Below are positions 8,671-17,456 of a stretch of DNA of 64,000 nucleotides, in pieces. The stretch is taken from positions 7,192,001 to 7,256,000 of the forward strand of contig CP108521.1 in the NCBI GenBank assembly GCA_035999765.1, given 5' to 3'. The DNA is from Streptomyces sp. NBC_01231 (GTDB lineage: Bacteria; Actinomycetota; Actinomycetes; Streptomycetales; Streptomycetaceae). Both the position numbers and the translations under genes were made by a program. Within the stretch, counting starts at the first letter, position 1. Each line of letters opens with the position of its first letter. The notes beneath the pieces were generated by a model. The model was not told where the DNA came from and did no database searches. It saw nothing but the letters and a program-made list of their open reading frames with translations.

Positions 8671-9429
8671 ATGACCACCAAGGCCCAGAAGAGCGACGAC
8701 GGCAAAGTGAGCGGCCGGTTTCTGCTGAAGCTGTCCGGAGAGGCCTTCGCCGGCGGCGGCGGCCTGGGGGTCGACCCCGACGTGGTGCACAAGATCGCCC
8801 GTGAGATCGCGGCGGTCGTGCGGGACGGCGCGGAGATCGCGGTCGTGATCGGCGGCGGCAACTTCTTCCGCGGTGCCGAGCTCCAGCAGCGCGGCATGGA
8901 CCGGGCCCGTTCCGACTACATGGGCATGCTCGGCACCGTCATGAACTGCCTCGCCCTCCAGGACTTCCTGGAGAAGGAGGGCATCCAGTCCCGGGTGCAG
9001 ACCGCCATCACCATGGGGCAGGTCGCCGAGCCGTACATCCCGCTGCGTGCCGTGCGCCACCTGGAGAAGGGCCGCGTGGTCATCTTCGGCGCCGGTATGG
9101 GCATGCCGTACTTCTCCACCGACACCACCGCCGCCCAGCGTGCCCTGGAGATCGACGCCGAGGCGCTGCTGATGGGCAAGAACGGCGTGGACGGGGTCTA
9201 CGACTCCGACCCGAAGACCAACCCCGACGCGGTCAAGTTCGACGCCCTCGGCTACGGCGAGGTCATCACCCGCGACCTCAAGGTCGCCGACGCCACCGCC
9301 GTCACACTGTGCCGCGACAACAAGCTCCCGATCCTGGTGTTCGAGCTTCTGGCAGAGGGCAATATCGCCCGCGCCGTCAAGGGTGAGAAGATCGGCACGC
9401 TTGTGGGTGACCAGGGCAGCCGGGACTGA
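8671..9429 (+). CDS. pyrH: UMP kinase
   Basis: A 252-residue bacterial UMP kinase (amino acid kinase fold), converting UMP to UDP with ATP. Motifs: [12 protein letters not shown] near the N-terminus (phosphate-binding Lys), [42 protein letters not shown], and [18 protein letters not shown] 8671 was chosen over the in-frame upstream start at 8626 because it has the purine-rich AAGAGGCGGGA before it and begins at the conserved N-terminus. It lies in the standard tsf-pyrH-frr-cdsA order. Confidence 0.97.
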   Translation: MTTKAQKSDDGKVSGRFLLKLSGEAFAGGGGLGVDPDVVHKIAREIAAVVRDGAEIAVVIGGGNFFRGAELQQRGMDRARSDYMGMLGTVMNCLALQDFLEKEGIQSRVQTAITMGQVAEPYIPLRAVRHLEKGRVVIFGAGMGMPYFSTDTTAAQRALEIDAEALLMGKNGVDGVYDSDPKTNPDAVKFDALGYGEVITRDLKVADATAVTLCRDNKLPILVFELLAEGNIARAVKGEKIGTLVGDQGSRD

Positions 9430-9598
9430 CGACCCGTTGAACCACCCCGTCCGGGGGACGGACGGGACGGACCCTGGCCGGGGGATGGACAATGTCCTGC
9501 CGGTCGGGAACCGTGCAGGAAGAAGACGCGACGCAGCCGGCCGCCGCCCTGACCAAGGAACCGCAGCCGGGCCTACTCAAGACACGCAGGAGCAAGTG

Positions 9599-10156
9599 GT
9601 GATCGAAGAGACCCTCCTCGAGGCCGAGGAGAAGATGGAGAAGGCCGTCGTGGTCGCCAAGGAGGACTTCGCCGCGATCCGCACCGGCCGTGCGCACCCG
9701 GCGATGTTCAACAAGATCGTGGCCGACTACTACGGCGCGCCGACGCCGATCAACCAGCTGGCTTCGTTCTCCGTGCCGGAGCCGCGCATGGCGGTCGTGA
9801 CCCCGTTCGACAAGAGCGCGCTGCGCAACATCGAGCAGGCGATCCGTGACTCGGACCTCGGCGTCAACCCGAGCAACGACGGCAACATCATCCGAGTGGT
9901 GTTCCCCGAACTCACCGAGGACCGCCGCCGCGACTACATCAAGGTCGCCAAGAGCAAGGCCGAGGACGCCAAGGTGTCCATCCGCGCCGTCCGCCGCAAG
10001 GCCAAGGACGCGATCGACAAGCTGGTCAAGGACGGCGAGGTCGGCGAGGACGAGGGTCGTCGTGCGGAGAAGGAGCTCGACGACACCACCGCGAAGTACG
10101 TCGCCCAGGTGGACGAGCTCCTCAAGCACAAGGAAGCGGAGCTGCTCGAGGTCTGA
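9599..10156 (+). CDS. frr: Ribosome recycling factor
   Basis: A 185-residue RRF, exactly the usual length, which with EF-G splits post-termination ribosomes. Conserved stretches include [20 protein letters not shown], the HPAMFNKI region, [12 protein letters not shown], and [20 protein letters not shown]. The GTG start at 9599 has AGGAG at 9588-9592 with a 6-nt spacer; the upstream open frame from 9383 is non-conserved. The stop overlaps the cdsA start by one base (TGATG), indicating coupled translation. Confidence 0.97.
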   Translation: MIEETLLEAEEKMEKAVVVAKEDFAAIRTGRAHPAMFNKIVADYYGAPTPINQLASFSVPEPRMAVVTPFDKSALRNIEQAIRDSDLGVNPSNDGNIIRVVFPELTEDRRRDYIKVAKSKAEDAKVSIRAVRRKAKDAIDKLVKDGEVGEDEGRRAEKELDDTTAKYVAQVDELLKHKEAELLEV

Positions 10157-11277
10157 TGAACGACTCTTCCTGGGGAGCGCCGCCACAGACCGGGTACTGG
10201 GGGCCGTCCGACCAGGGGCCTGCCCAGGGGGCTGTCCCGGCGGGTCCCACGTACGATGCGCATGACGCGCAACACACTCGCCCCATGCCCATCGTGCCCG
10301 ACCCACCGGCGTATGGCGGTGACCAGGATGACGACCGGGGGGCCGCTCGGTCGGGCGGCCCCTTGTTCCGCGACGACATGCCGCAGACGTCGCCCTACGG
10401 GGCGGCGCCGCAGAATCCGGAGCCCATGCCCGACGCCTCGCAGCCGGCGTCCGCGCCGAAGAAGAGCGCGGGCCGTGACCTGGGTGCGGCCATAGGGGTC
10501 GGTGTCGGACTCGGTGTGGTGATCGTCGCCTCGCTCTTCGTCGTCAAGGCGATGTTCGTCGGCGTGATCGCGGTCGCCGTAGTGGTGGGCTTGTGGGAGC
10601 TGACCAGGCGGCTGGAGGAGCGCAAGGGCATCAGGGCGCCCCTCGTGCCCCTGGCCGTCGGCGGCGCTGCCATGGTCGTCTCCGGCTACGTCCGTGGTGC
10701 CGAGGGCGCGTGGGTCGCCATGGCACTCACCGCGCTGGCCGTCCTGGTCTGGCGGATGACGGAACCGCCGGAGGGCTACCTCAGGGACGTCACCGCGGGC
10801 GTCTTCGCGGCTTTCTACGTCCCGTTCCTGGCCACCTTCGTCGCCATGATGCTCACGGCCGACGACGGTCCGTGGCGCGTCCTGACGTTCCTGCTGCTGA
10901 CCGTCGTCAGCGACACCGGCGCGTACGCCGTCGGCTGGCGCTTCGGCAAACACAAGCTCGCCCCGCGCATCAGCCCCGGCAAGACCCGCGAGGGCCTGCT
11001 GGGCGCGGTGTCGTTCGCGATGGTGGCGGGCGCGCTGTGCATGCAGTTCCTGATCGACGACGGCACCTGGTGGCAGGGACTGCTGCTCGGCCTCGCGGTC
11101 GCGGCCAGCGCCACGCTCGGTGACCTCGGCGAGTCGATGATCAAGCGGGACCTGGGCATCAAGGACATGGGCACGCTGCTGCCGGGCCACGGCGGCATCA
11201 TGGACCGGCTGGACTCACTGCTGCCGACGGCGCCTGTGGTGTGGCTGCTGCTGGTGATCTTCGTCGGGTCGGGCTGA
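10156..11277 (+). CDS. cdsA: Phosphatidate cytidylyltransferase (CDP-diglyceride synthase)
   Basis: A 373-residue integral membrane enzyme making CDP-diacylglycerol from phosphatidate and CTP, feeding phospholipid synthesis. The first ~100 residues form a hydrophilic Pro/Gln/Asp-rich cytoplasmic extension, common in actinobacteria. Several membrane segments follow from residue ~110, with conserved GRFGKHKLAPRISPGKT-type sequence and the C-terminal CDS signature KRDLGIKDMGTLLPGHGGIM followed by DRLDS. ATG 10156 overlaps the frr stop. Confidence 0.95.
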   Translation: MNDSSWGAPPQTGYWGPSDQGPAQGAVPAGPTYDAHDAQHTRPMPIVPDPPAYGGDQDDDRGAARSGGPLFRDDMPQTSPYGAAPQNPEPMPDASQPASAPKKSAGRDLGAAIGVGVGLGVVIVASLFVVKAMFVGVIAVAVVVGLWELTRRLEERKGIRAPLVPLAVGGAAMVVSGYVRGAEGAWVAMALTALAVLVWRMTEPPEGYLRDVTAGVFAAFYVPFLATFVAMMLTADDGPWRVLTFLLLTVVSDTGAYAVGWRFGKHKLAPRISPGKTREGLLGAVSFAMVAGALCMQFLIDDGTWWQGLLLGLAVAASATLGDLGESMIKRDLGIKDMGTLLPGHGGIMDRLDSLLPTAPVVWLLLVIFVGSG

Positions 11278-11352
11278 TCGTCGTGGCCGGCCGGTGTACG
11301 GCGTTGTAGTACCTGCTCGTCGTAGTACCTGTTTGTCGTACGGCGTTTTCGT

Positions 11353-11376
11353 GGGCCCCCGCTTCGGCGGGGGCCC
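11353..11376 (+). terminator. Terminator hairpin with TTCG loop after cdsA
   Basis: GGGCCCCCGC (11353-11362) and GCGGGGGCCC (11367-11376) form a perfect 10-bp stem closed by the stable TTCG tetraloop. It ends the pyrH-frr-cdsA unit. Just before it, 11296-11346 contains degenerate short repeats of CGTAGTACCTG and GTACGGCGTT. Confidence 0.85.
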
Positions 11377-11478
11377 TGCGCGTTCTGGGGAACTCTGGGG
11401 AACCGGATTCGCGCGAGCGGCGAAGTACGGGTGAAAGCCCAATTCTTCGGAGCGTGTGAATCGACGAAAGGAGCCCCG

Positions 11479-12096
11479 ATGACCGTCGAACCAGGCGTCA
11501 GGGTGGGGCAGGACAGTGACGCCTCGGTGATCGAACGGTCCTGGGACGAGCCCGAGGCCTTCGCCGTGCTCTTCGACCGCCATGCCGACTCGGTGCACAG
11601 ATACGCGGCGCGCCGACTCGGTGCGGAGGCGGCCGAGGACGTGATGGCCGAGACGTTCACCACCGCTTTCCAACAGCGATTCCGGTTCAACACGGAGTTG
11701 GCCGATGCCCGCCCGTGGCTGTTCGGTATCGCGACCAACCTCATCGGCCGCCACAGGCGCGCCGAGGGCCGGCGTCTGAAGGCGATCGGACGGCTACCTT
11801 CGGGCGTCCCCGGCGACCAGGCCGAAGAGACGGTCGCGGACCGAGTGGCGGCGCGGGTCAGCGCGCAGGCGTTACGCCGCGAACTCGCCGGTGCCCTGGC
11901 CCGGTTGCCCGCCCGCCACCGGGACGTGCTGCTGCTGGTCGCCTGGGCCGACCTCGGCTACGAGGAGGTCGCACGCGCCCTTGGCGTGCCGGTGGGGACG
12001 GTCCGGTCGCGGCTGCACAGGGCTCGCAGAAAGGTTCGTGAGGCATTGGGCGGATCCGATCCGACTGCTTTCCGAGAGGAATCCGACGATGAATGA
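11479..12096 (+). CDS. ECF sigma factor (sigma-70 family)
   Basis: A 205-residue ECF-type sigma factor. Region 2 covers about residues 25-95, with FDRHADSVHRYAARRLG then AEDVMAETFTTAF and ARPWLFGIATNLIGRHRR. Region 4 covers about residues 138-195, with LARLPARHRDVLLLVAWADL, then YEEVARALGVPVGTVRSRLH. ATG 11479 has GAAAGGAG at 11466-11473. The gene overlaps the next one by 8 nt, so the CU044_5270-type membrane protein is almost certainly co-translated and may regulate it. No zinc-finger anti-sigma gene is adjacent. The signal is unknown. Confidence 0.92.
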   Translation: MTVEPGVRVGQDSDASVIERSWDEPEAFAVLFDRHADSVHRYAARRLGAEAAEDVMAETFTTAFQQRFRFNTELADARPWLFGIATNLIGRHRRAEGRRLKAIGRLPSGVPGDQAEETVADRVAARVSAQALRRELAGALARLPARHRDVLLLVAWADLGYEEVARALGVPVGTVRSRLHRARRKVREALGGSDPTAFREESDDE

Positions 12097-13024
12097 ACTC
12101 GAGCTCCTGAGGGAGTGGGACGAGGACGCGCCGCCTCTCGCGGACACCGCCCGCGCCCGTGCCCGCTTCCGCCTGTACCAGGCGATGCAGGCTCCCGCCG
12201 CCTCGCCGTCCGTTCCGCGCCGTCCGCTGCTGCGGGTCGCCGTGGCCGCCGTCGCCGCGGCGGCGGTGACCACGAGCGTGGTGGTCGTCGAGAACACGGG
12301 GACCTCGCCTCGCCCCCGGACGGTGAGCGCGACCACCGTGCTGCGGGGGGCGGCGGCCGAGGAACGCAGGCTCGAAAAGCCGATCGCACCGCGCGACGAC
12401 CAGTTCATCTACACCAAGGAGATCATCAAGGAGAACCGCGTCGGAGGCAGCGGGAGCAAGACGTACATCGACGAGAGCTGGAGCTCGGTCGACGGCTCCA
12501 AGCGGTCCTTCGTCAGCGAGCTCGAGCACACCCAGTGGGTCCCGCCGTACCAGCCGGGTCAGAGCACGTGGCCGCCGCGCCGGTGGTCCCTGCTGAAGAA
12601 GCTGCCCACCGATCCGGACAAGCTGCCGATCGCCCTGCGTGAAACGGGCGGGAAGCCGGACTACGACCGGCCGGTGAAGGCCGACCAGTGGCCGATCGTC
12701 CAGTACCTCCTCTCAGGCCTGCTCCGCGACCCCGTTCTGCCGAAGGGACTGCGTCCCGCGGCGTTCGAGGCGCTCGCCACCGTCCCCGGGGTCAAGGTGC
12801 TGCCGGGCCGGACGGATGTGGACGGCCGCGCGGGCATCGGCATCCAGTACGTGGGCCCGTCCGGCACTCCCTGGGCGGACGGCGGACGGGTGCTGGTCTT
12901 CGACGCGAAGACGTACCAGTACCTCGGCCAGCGGGACCGGCGCACAGCAGGGGGGAAGACGTACGAGCAGGTGTCGTACGTGGCCGCCCACGCCGTGGTG
13001 GACCGAGTGATGCAGCGCCCCTGA
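12089..13024 (+). CDS. CU044_5270 family membrane protein, partner of the ECF sigma factor
   Basis: A 311-residue protein: short cytoplasmic N-terminus (MNELELLREWDEDAPPLADT), one membrane segment at about residues 48-68 (LLRVAVAAVAAAAVTTSVVVV), then a ~240-residue extracytoplasmic domain. I recognise the type as 'CU044_5270 family', regularly encoded directly after ECF sigma genes in actinomycetes. Its topology fits a membrane-bound sensor or anti-sigma, but no HxxxCxxC motif is present in the short cytoplasmic part, so that role is inference. GAGAGGA at 12074-12080 serves ATG 12089, which lies inside the sigma gene. Confidence 0.8.
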   Translation: MNELELLREWDEDAPPLADTARARARFRLYQAMQAPAASPSVPRRPLLRVAVAAVAAAAVTTSVVVVENTGTSPRPRTVSATTVLRGAAAEERRLEKPIAPRDDQFIYTKEIIKENRVGGSGSKTYIDESWSSVDGSKRSFVSELEHTQWVPPYQPGQSTWPPRRWSLLKKLPTDPDKLPIALRETGGKPDYDRPVKADQWPIVQYLLSGLLRDPVLPKGLRPAAFEALATVPGVKVLPGRTDVDGRAGIGIQYVGPSGTPWADGGRVLVFDAKTYQYLGQRDRRTAGGKTYEQVSYVAAHAVVDRVMQRP

Positions 13025-13052
13025 GCGCCCGTTCCTCGAAGGCCGTCCGGCA

Positions 13053-13092
13053 CCGCTCGGCGCCCTGGGAACCTCACCGGGGCGCCGAGCGG
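13053..13092 (+). terminator. Terminator hairpin after the ECF operon
   Basis: CCGCTCGGCGCCC (13053-13065) pairs perfectly with GGGCGCCGAGCGG (13080-13092) across a 14-nt loop, 28 nt after the CU044_5270 stop. No T-run follows, as usual in Streptomyces. Confidence 0.8.
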
Positions 13093-13143
13093 CCGCGACG
13101 GGTCCGCGCGGACTAGGCGCTTGGTATCGCCGTAGGGCGCGGC

Positions 13144-14318
13144 ATGTCCCAGGAGCCCTGGCCGGGTTCGTCGGCCGGAGGGTCGGCTGGCCGAGCAAGG
13201 CGGAGATGGCTGAGCAAGGTGGAGAACAACAGGCTGGAGCTGGACCGACTCTCGGTCATCAAGACTCCGGCCGACGCCCTCGACGTGTCCCCGGGCGACC
13301 TGCTCGCCGAGCCGACGCTCATGGAGTGGACCCCGACAGCGGCAACCGCACAGTGTCGGCACGTCGGTCGGCGTTGATGAACTACCGGCAACTCACCCCC
13401 TTGTTGGGAGCGCCGACCGAGGGCGAGCCCACGCCCCTGGACGAGCTTCGTACCAGCGTCGTCGAGATCATGGACGCCTACCAAGCCTCCCGCTACGGCT
13501 TCGCGACCCGCCGCCTGCCTCTGGTGCTGGCTGACGCCCTCATCGCAGCGCAGTCCTACGACGGCCGCGACCGCGAGCAGGCCAACGAGCTGTTGTCGCT
13601 GACGTATCAGAGCGCTGCCATGGTCCTCGGGAAGGTGGGCGAGGTAGATCTCGCCTGGATCGCTGCCGACCGAGGACTGAGCGCGGCTCAGCAGTCCGCC
13701 AATCCGGCGATCATCGGATCCCTCTTCCGCTCTGTCGCTCACTGCCTGCTGTCGACGGGGCGTTTCGATGCCGCCGTACAACTCATCGGCGACGCTTCCG
13801 ACTACCTTCGCCCTGGCCTCTCCGGAGCCAGCCCGGAGTTCCTGTCGATCTACGGAACGCTCTTCCTCGCCGGTTCCATGGCCGCAGCCAGGGCTGACGC
13901 GCGCTCGACCGTACGCGAGTTCCTCACCGAGGCCGACCAGGCCGCCCGTCAGCTCGGTCGGGACGCCAACCACATGTGGACCGCGTTCGGCCCGACCAAC
14001 GTGGCCATCCACCGGGTAGCCACCGCGGCCGAGCTGGGCGACATGCAGGTAGCCGCCGACCTGGGGCCGCGCATCGACACCAGCGGCCTGCCGACGGAGC
14101 GGCGCACGCGACACAACATCGAAGTAGCCCGCGCGCTCAGCGCCCACAACCGCGTCGACGACGCCCTGGCGATGATCCTTGAGGCCGAATCCTGGGCGCC
14201 GGAGCAGGTCCGGAGCCACTACCTGGCCCGCGAACTCGTACTCACCTGGGTGCGCAACCAGCGCGGCCGACCGAGCCGGAACATGGCAGATCTCGCCGAT
14301 CGGCTGCACGTGGTCTAG
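13144..14318 (+). pseudogene. Frameshifted XRE-family regulator with TPR-like C-terminal domain
   Basis: The remains of an XRE (Cro/CI-type) regulator are spread over three frames. GMSQE (13141-13155) is continued one frame off by ALAGFVGRRVGW (13155-13190), consistent with a lost base. An imperfect 19-nt tandem duplication (13188-13206 / 13207-13225) then shifts the frame to WLSKVENNRLELDRLSVIKT (13207 on). Around 13331-13336 another base is missing (TPT instead of TPD), after which DSGNRTVSARRSALMNYRQL runs to the stop at 14316-14318 as a 300-residue alpha-helical, TPR-like domain. The helix-turn-helix cannot be made intact. A fragment from ATG 13377 could still be translated. Confidence 0.8.
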
Positions 14319-14336
14319 GTGGGTACGCTCGGCTGC

Positions 14337-14822
14337 ATGGCAGCGAACGAGCACGAAGCGAAGATGGCGCATCCGCGTATGGCAGCGGGTGCGCTCTTCT
14401 TCGGTGCCGGCGGGCGCGTCCTCATGGTGGAGCCCACGTACAAGGACTACTGGGACATCCCCGGAGGCTACGTCGAGGCCGGTGAATCCCCGCTCCAGGC
14501 TGCCAGCCGCGAGGTACAGGAGGAACTCGGGATCACGCCGACGCTCGGCCGTCTCCTGGCCGTCGACTGGGCGCCCAACACCACCGAGGGCGACAAGGTG
14601 TTGTACCTGTTCGACGGCGGCGAGCTTGCCCCGCAGGCCGTAGAGCACATCCGCCTGCAAGCCGAGGAACTCAAGAGCGTCGTGTTCGTGACCCCGAGTG
14701 AGATCCCAGATCGGACGATCCCGCGGTTGGCCCGACGCATCCTCGCGGCTATCGACGCCCGAGCGGCAAGCGCCCCGGTGTACCTGGAACATGGCCAGGC
14801 GCCGAACGACGTAGCGGCGTAG
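14337..14822 (+). CDS. Nudix hydrolase
   Basis: A 161-residue Nudix-fold hydrolase with a complete Nudix box, GGYVEAGESPLQAASREVQE followed by ELGI, matching G-x5-E-x7-REVxEExG. Such enzymes cleave nucleoside diphosphates linked to another group; the substrate cannot be told. It begins 18 nt after the stop of the broken XRE regulator. There is no good Shine-Dalgarno at ATG 14337, but TACGCT at 14324-14329 ends 7 nt before it, the usual spacing for a leaderless mRNA. GTG 14319 is an alternative start. XRE plus Nudix pairs are frequent on actinomycete integrative elements (pSAM2 Pif has a Nudix motif). Confidence 0.88.
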   Translation: MAANEHEAKMAHPRMAAGALFFGAGGRVLMVEPTYKDYWDIPGGYVEAGESPLQAASREVQEELGITPTLGRLLAVDWAPNTTEGDKVLYLFDGGELAPQAVEHIRLQAEELKSVVFVTPSEIPDRTIPRLARRILAAIDARAASAPVYLEHGQAPNDVAA

Positions 14823-15216
14823 CCGAAACGAGAGCCCCAGATCCCAGCGGGATACAACTTTCCCTACTTCATCAAGCCCCGGCTGCGCTCCGCTCCGCCG
14901 GGCGCGCTTCCCGGCTCTGGCTGCGCCCGCGCTCCTGCCTTCGGCCCGCTCGGCGCTGCCGCCGCCGACGCGCGCCCACATGTGGATAGGGCCGGTGGCC
15001 ATGAGTCGATCACCGCATAAAGCGGCCTGCGGTCAAGGCGATGCCTCCGGCGGGGGATCGGCCGGCACCGGGATGGAGGGGGCGCCCTTTGCGGCCGCGG
15101 GTCCGTAGTGGCGTGCGCGGGATGGGAGCTGGGGCGGGTGGTGGACTGAGGAGGGCGGGCGGGTTCAGCCAGTTATCTCAAGTGCGGTCCGGCCACCCAC
15201 GTGATACTTCACCACC
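14823..15216. other. Gene-free stretch in the decayed element
   Basis: About 390 bp without a supportable gene. 14880-14965 is very GC-rich with degenerate inverted GCGCTCC/GGAGCG-like words; 15030-15170 has a G-rich plus strand. A 63-codon frame at 15041-15232 has Arg/Gly-rich composition and no recognisable feature. A TGATAC -10-like hexamer at 15202-15207 lies just before the GNAT gene. Confidence 0.55.
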
Positions 15217-15723
15217 ATGGAAGATCTTGTGACGGCGCGGCTCATACTTCATCCGATGAGCCTCAAAGAGGCGGAACGAGTGGTGGCGGGTGAGCCGGAC
15301 AGCAGTGCCCGATGGGTGCCCGAGTACCCCACCGAAGGGGACGTGGCTGGAGCCAAACGCTTCCTGAGCGTCTACGCAAGCACCGGAGGCCCCGAGCCGT
15401 TCGGCGCCTTTGAGATCCGGCGGCGCGAGGACGGATATGCGATCGGCGGACTTGGCTTCCACGGCCCACCCGACCACGACGGTAGCGTCACGATTGGCTA
15501 CGGCTTGGTCCCCTCAGCGCAAGGCAAGGGATATGCCTCCGAGGCTCTACGCGCACTTCTGGCGTTCGCCCGCGCACGCGGCATAACTTGCGTGCGAGGC
15601 GACACCGACCACGACAACATCGCGTCTCAACACGTCATGACCGCAGTCGCCATGCGGCTGGTTGCCGAAGACGAACGACTGAAGTACTACGAGATCACCT
15701 GGCCCGACGATTCGTGCCCGTAG
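15217..15723 (+). CDS. GNAT family N-acetyltransferase (RimJ/RimL-like)
   Basis: A 168-residue acetyl-CoA-dependent N-acetyltransferase. The start LVTARLILHPMSLKEAERVV is typical of the Acetyltransf_3 (RimJ/RimL) group; the acetyl-CoA loop is seen in IGYGLVPSAQGKGYASEALR (consensus Q/RxxGxG/A), followed by NIASQHVMTAVAMRLVAEDE. The acceptor is unknown. No Shine-Dalgarno precedes ATG 15217, but TGATAC at 15202-15207 is well placed for a leaderless transcript. It sits between the Nudix gene and the tRNA-like scar, so it is probably cargo of the decayed element. Confidence 0.88.
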   Translation: MEDLVTARLILHPMSLKEAERVVAGEPDSSARWVPEYPTEGDVAGAKRFLSVYASTGGPEPFGAFEIRRREDGYAIGGLGFHGPPDHDGSVTIGYGLVPSAQGKGYASEALRALLAFARARGITCVRGDTDHDNIASQHVMTAVAMRLVAEDERLKYYEITWPDDSCP

Positions 15724-15786
15724 TTCGCATCGAGGTGCGTCCAACGGGAACCCCCGGGGAACAGCGGCCACCCACGCACCCACAGA

Positions 15787-15821
15787 ACGGCCCCTGACCG
15801 GTTTACCTGGTCAGGGGCCGT
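15787..15821. terminator. 13-bp terminator hairpin next to the tRNA fragment
   Basis: ACGGCCCCTGACC (15787-15799) pairs perfectly with GGTCAGGGGCCGT (15809-15821), loop of 9 nt. It can act on both strands: after the GNAT gene, and, on the minus strand, just downstream of the tRNA 3' half, where a tRNA terminator would be expected. Confidence 0.85.
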
Positions 15822-15830
15822 TCATCTGCA

Positions 15831-15890
15831 GTGGGTGTGGGATTTGAACCCAGGGTGACATCGCTGCCACGACGGTTTTCAAGATCGCGT
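15831..15890 (-). pseudogene. tRNA-Ser-like 3' half, probable attachment-site scar
   Basis: On the minus strand the sequence from about 15885 to 15831 reads as a class II tRNA from the anticodon loop to the acceptor end. The anticodon loop is CTTGAAA (anticodon UGA, serine) followed by ACCGT. A long variable arm follows (GTGGC/GTCAC, 5 bp with one G-T pair), then the T-arm CTGGGTTCAAATCCCAC and acceptor ACCCACT. The 5' half (acceptor, D-arm, 5' anticodon strand) is missing: upstream bases do not pair. This is the pattern left when an element integrates by recombination in a tRNA gene and displaces its 3' end. Confidence 0.7.
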
Positions 15891-16127
15891 GGCGAGGGAC
15901 ACGGCCCGGCGGCGCAACCCCCAAGCCCTGAAGCGGCCGCTGCCGAAGATGCCGACACCGATAGATAGGGCGAGCAGCACTGATGAGGGCCCAACGCCAA
16001 GGGAGACCGCGTGGTGCCCGGCAGCCAGCGACAACAGAAACATGATCAACGTGAGCGTCGCTGCTGCCCCGGCGAGGAAGACGGCCAATTCGGCCCACCA
16101 CATCGCCCGTGTTGGTTGAGTCGTCAC
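15879..16127 (-). CDS. Small two-helix membrane protein ending inside the tRNA scar
   Basis: An 82-residue hypothetical protein from GTG 16127 (ATG 16103 is an alternative). Two hydrophobic segments are clear: [20 protein letters not shown] and [15 protein letters not shown], followed by a basic tail [20 protein letters not shown] do not recognise the family. Its TGA stop coincides with the TGA anticodon of the tRNA fragment, so the reading frame was created or truncated at the recombination junction. Ribosome-binding sites are weak for both starts, so expression is uncertain. Confidence 0.45.
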   Translation of the reverse strand: MTTQPTRAMWWAELAVFLAGAAATLTLIMFLLSLAAGHHAVSLGVGPSSVLLALSIGVGIFGSGRFRAWGLRRRAVSLATRS

Positions 16128-16321
16128 GACGTCGTTGTACACCCGCCCCACCGGGCGTACAAGGCAGTGATCACGGCGTGCTCGATCAGTGCTGGGCCGT
16201 CCCTGTGCCGCCCCTGGGCCGCCCGAGGCCCACCAAAGCTGACAGACGGCACCCACAGGTGACCACCCCCACCCCGCTCCGGCCTGGGCTCCCGGAGTTG
16301 ATCTGCGACACTGGGAGGGTT

Positions 16322-17428
16322 ATGCCTGCACCCGGAGAACTCACTTTCGTCGCCCCGCGCGGAGCCAAGAAGCCGCCGCGGCATCTCGCCGACCTCACGC
16401 CCGCCGAGCGTAAAGACGCCGTGGTCGCGGTCGGGGAGAAGCCGTTTCGTGCCAAGCAGCTGTCGCAGCACTACTTCGCGCGGTACGCGCACGACCCGCA
16501 GGAGTGGACGGACATCCCGGCCGGTTCCCGCGGCCGGCTCCAGGAGGTGCTGCTTCCGGAGTTGATGTCGGTCGTGCGGCATCTGTCGACCGACCAGGAC
16601 ACCACCCGCAAGACACTGTGGCGGCTGTTCGACGGGACGCTCGTCGAGTCGGTGCTGATGCGCTACCCGGACCGGGTGACCATGTGCATCAGCTCGCAGG
16701 CGGGGTGCGGGATGAACTGCCCGTTCTGCGCGACCGGGCAGGCGGGGCTGGACCGGAACCTGTCCACCGCCGAGATCGTGCACCAGATCGTGGACGGCAT
16801 GCGGGCGCTCAGGGACGGCGAGATCCCCGGAGGCCCGGCGCGGCTCAGCAACATCGTGTTCATGGGCATGGGCGAGCCGCTCGCCAACTACAACCGCGTC
16901 GTCGGTGCCATCCGACGGCTCACCGACCCCGAGCCGGACGGACTCGGGCTCTCGCAGCGCGGGATCACCGTCTCGACGGTCGGACTCGTCCCGGCGATCA
17001 ACCGCTTCACCGACGAGGGCTTCAAGTGCCGCCTCGCCATCTCGCTGCACGCCCCTGACGACGAACTGCGCGACACCCTCGTCCCCGTGAACACGCGGTG
17101 GAAGGTGCGCGAGGTCCTGGACGCCGGCTTCGCGTACACGGAGCGGTCCGGGCGCCGGCTGTCCATCGAGTACGCGCTGATCCGGGACATCAACGACCAG
17201 GCCTGGCGCGGTGACCGGCTCGGGCGGCTGCTCAGGGGCAAGCCCGTGCACGTCAATCTCATTCCGCTGAACCCGACGCCCGGGTCGAAGTGGACCGCCT
17301 CGCGCCCCGAGGACGAGAAGGCGTTCGTCGAGGCCATCGCCGCCCATGGTGTGCCGGTCACCGTACGGGACACCCGTGGGCAGGAGATCGACGGGGCGTG
17401 TGGTCAGCTCGCCGCGACCGAGCGGTAG
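16322..17428 (+). CDS. rlmN: 23S rRNA/tRNA adenine-C2 methyltransferase RlmN
   Basis: A 368-residue radical SAM enzyme that methylates C2 of A2503 in 23S rRNA and A37 of some tRNAs. The 4Fe-4S motif [12 protein letters not shown] (CxxxCxxC) is intact, as are [38 protein letters not shown] and [19 protein letters not shown]. The conserved catalytic Cys in the C-terminal GACGQLA segment is present. ATG 16322 closely follows GGGAGGG (16313-16319, only 2 nt away) and GACACT at 16307-16312, so it may be leaderless. The gene marks the return to core chromosome after the decayed element. Confidence 0.95.
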   Translation: MPAPGELTFVAPRGAKKPPRHLADLTPAERKDAVVAVGEKPFRAKQLSQHYFARYAHDPQEWTDIPAGSRGRLQEVLLPELMSVVRHLSTDQDTTRKTLWRLFDGTLVESVLMRYPDRVTMCISSQAGCGMNCPFCATGQAGLDRNLSTAEIVHQIVDGMRALRDGEIPGGPARLSNIVFMGMGEPLANYNRVVGAIRRLTDPEPDGLGLSQRGITVSTVGLVPAINRFTDEGFKCRLAISLHAPDDELRDTLVPVNTRWKVREVLDAGFAYTERSGRRLSIEYALIRDINDQAWRGDRLGRLLRGKPVHVNLIPLNPTPGSKWTASRPEDEKAFVEAIAAHGVPVTVRDTRGQEIDGACGQLAATER

Positions 17429-17456
17429 TGTGGCGATCGTACGTACATCTTCATAT

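Noticed and set aside
7174..9492. Very long minus-strand frame (772 codons) opposite rpsB-tsf-pyrH
   Set aside because: Antisense shadow caused by GC-rich third positions; the sense genes are unambiguous.
15041..15232. 63-codon frame in the decayed element
   Set aside because: Arg/Gly/Pro-rich, no ribosome-binding site, overlaps the GNAT start.
15831..15890. Complete tRNA gene on the minus strand
   Set aside because: The T-arm, variable arm and anticodon loop are convincing, but the D-arm and 5' acceptor strand are absent and the 5' anticodon stem mispairs; reported as a fragment instead.
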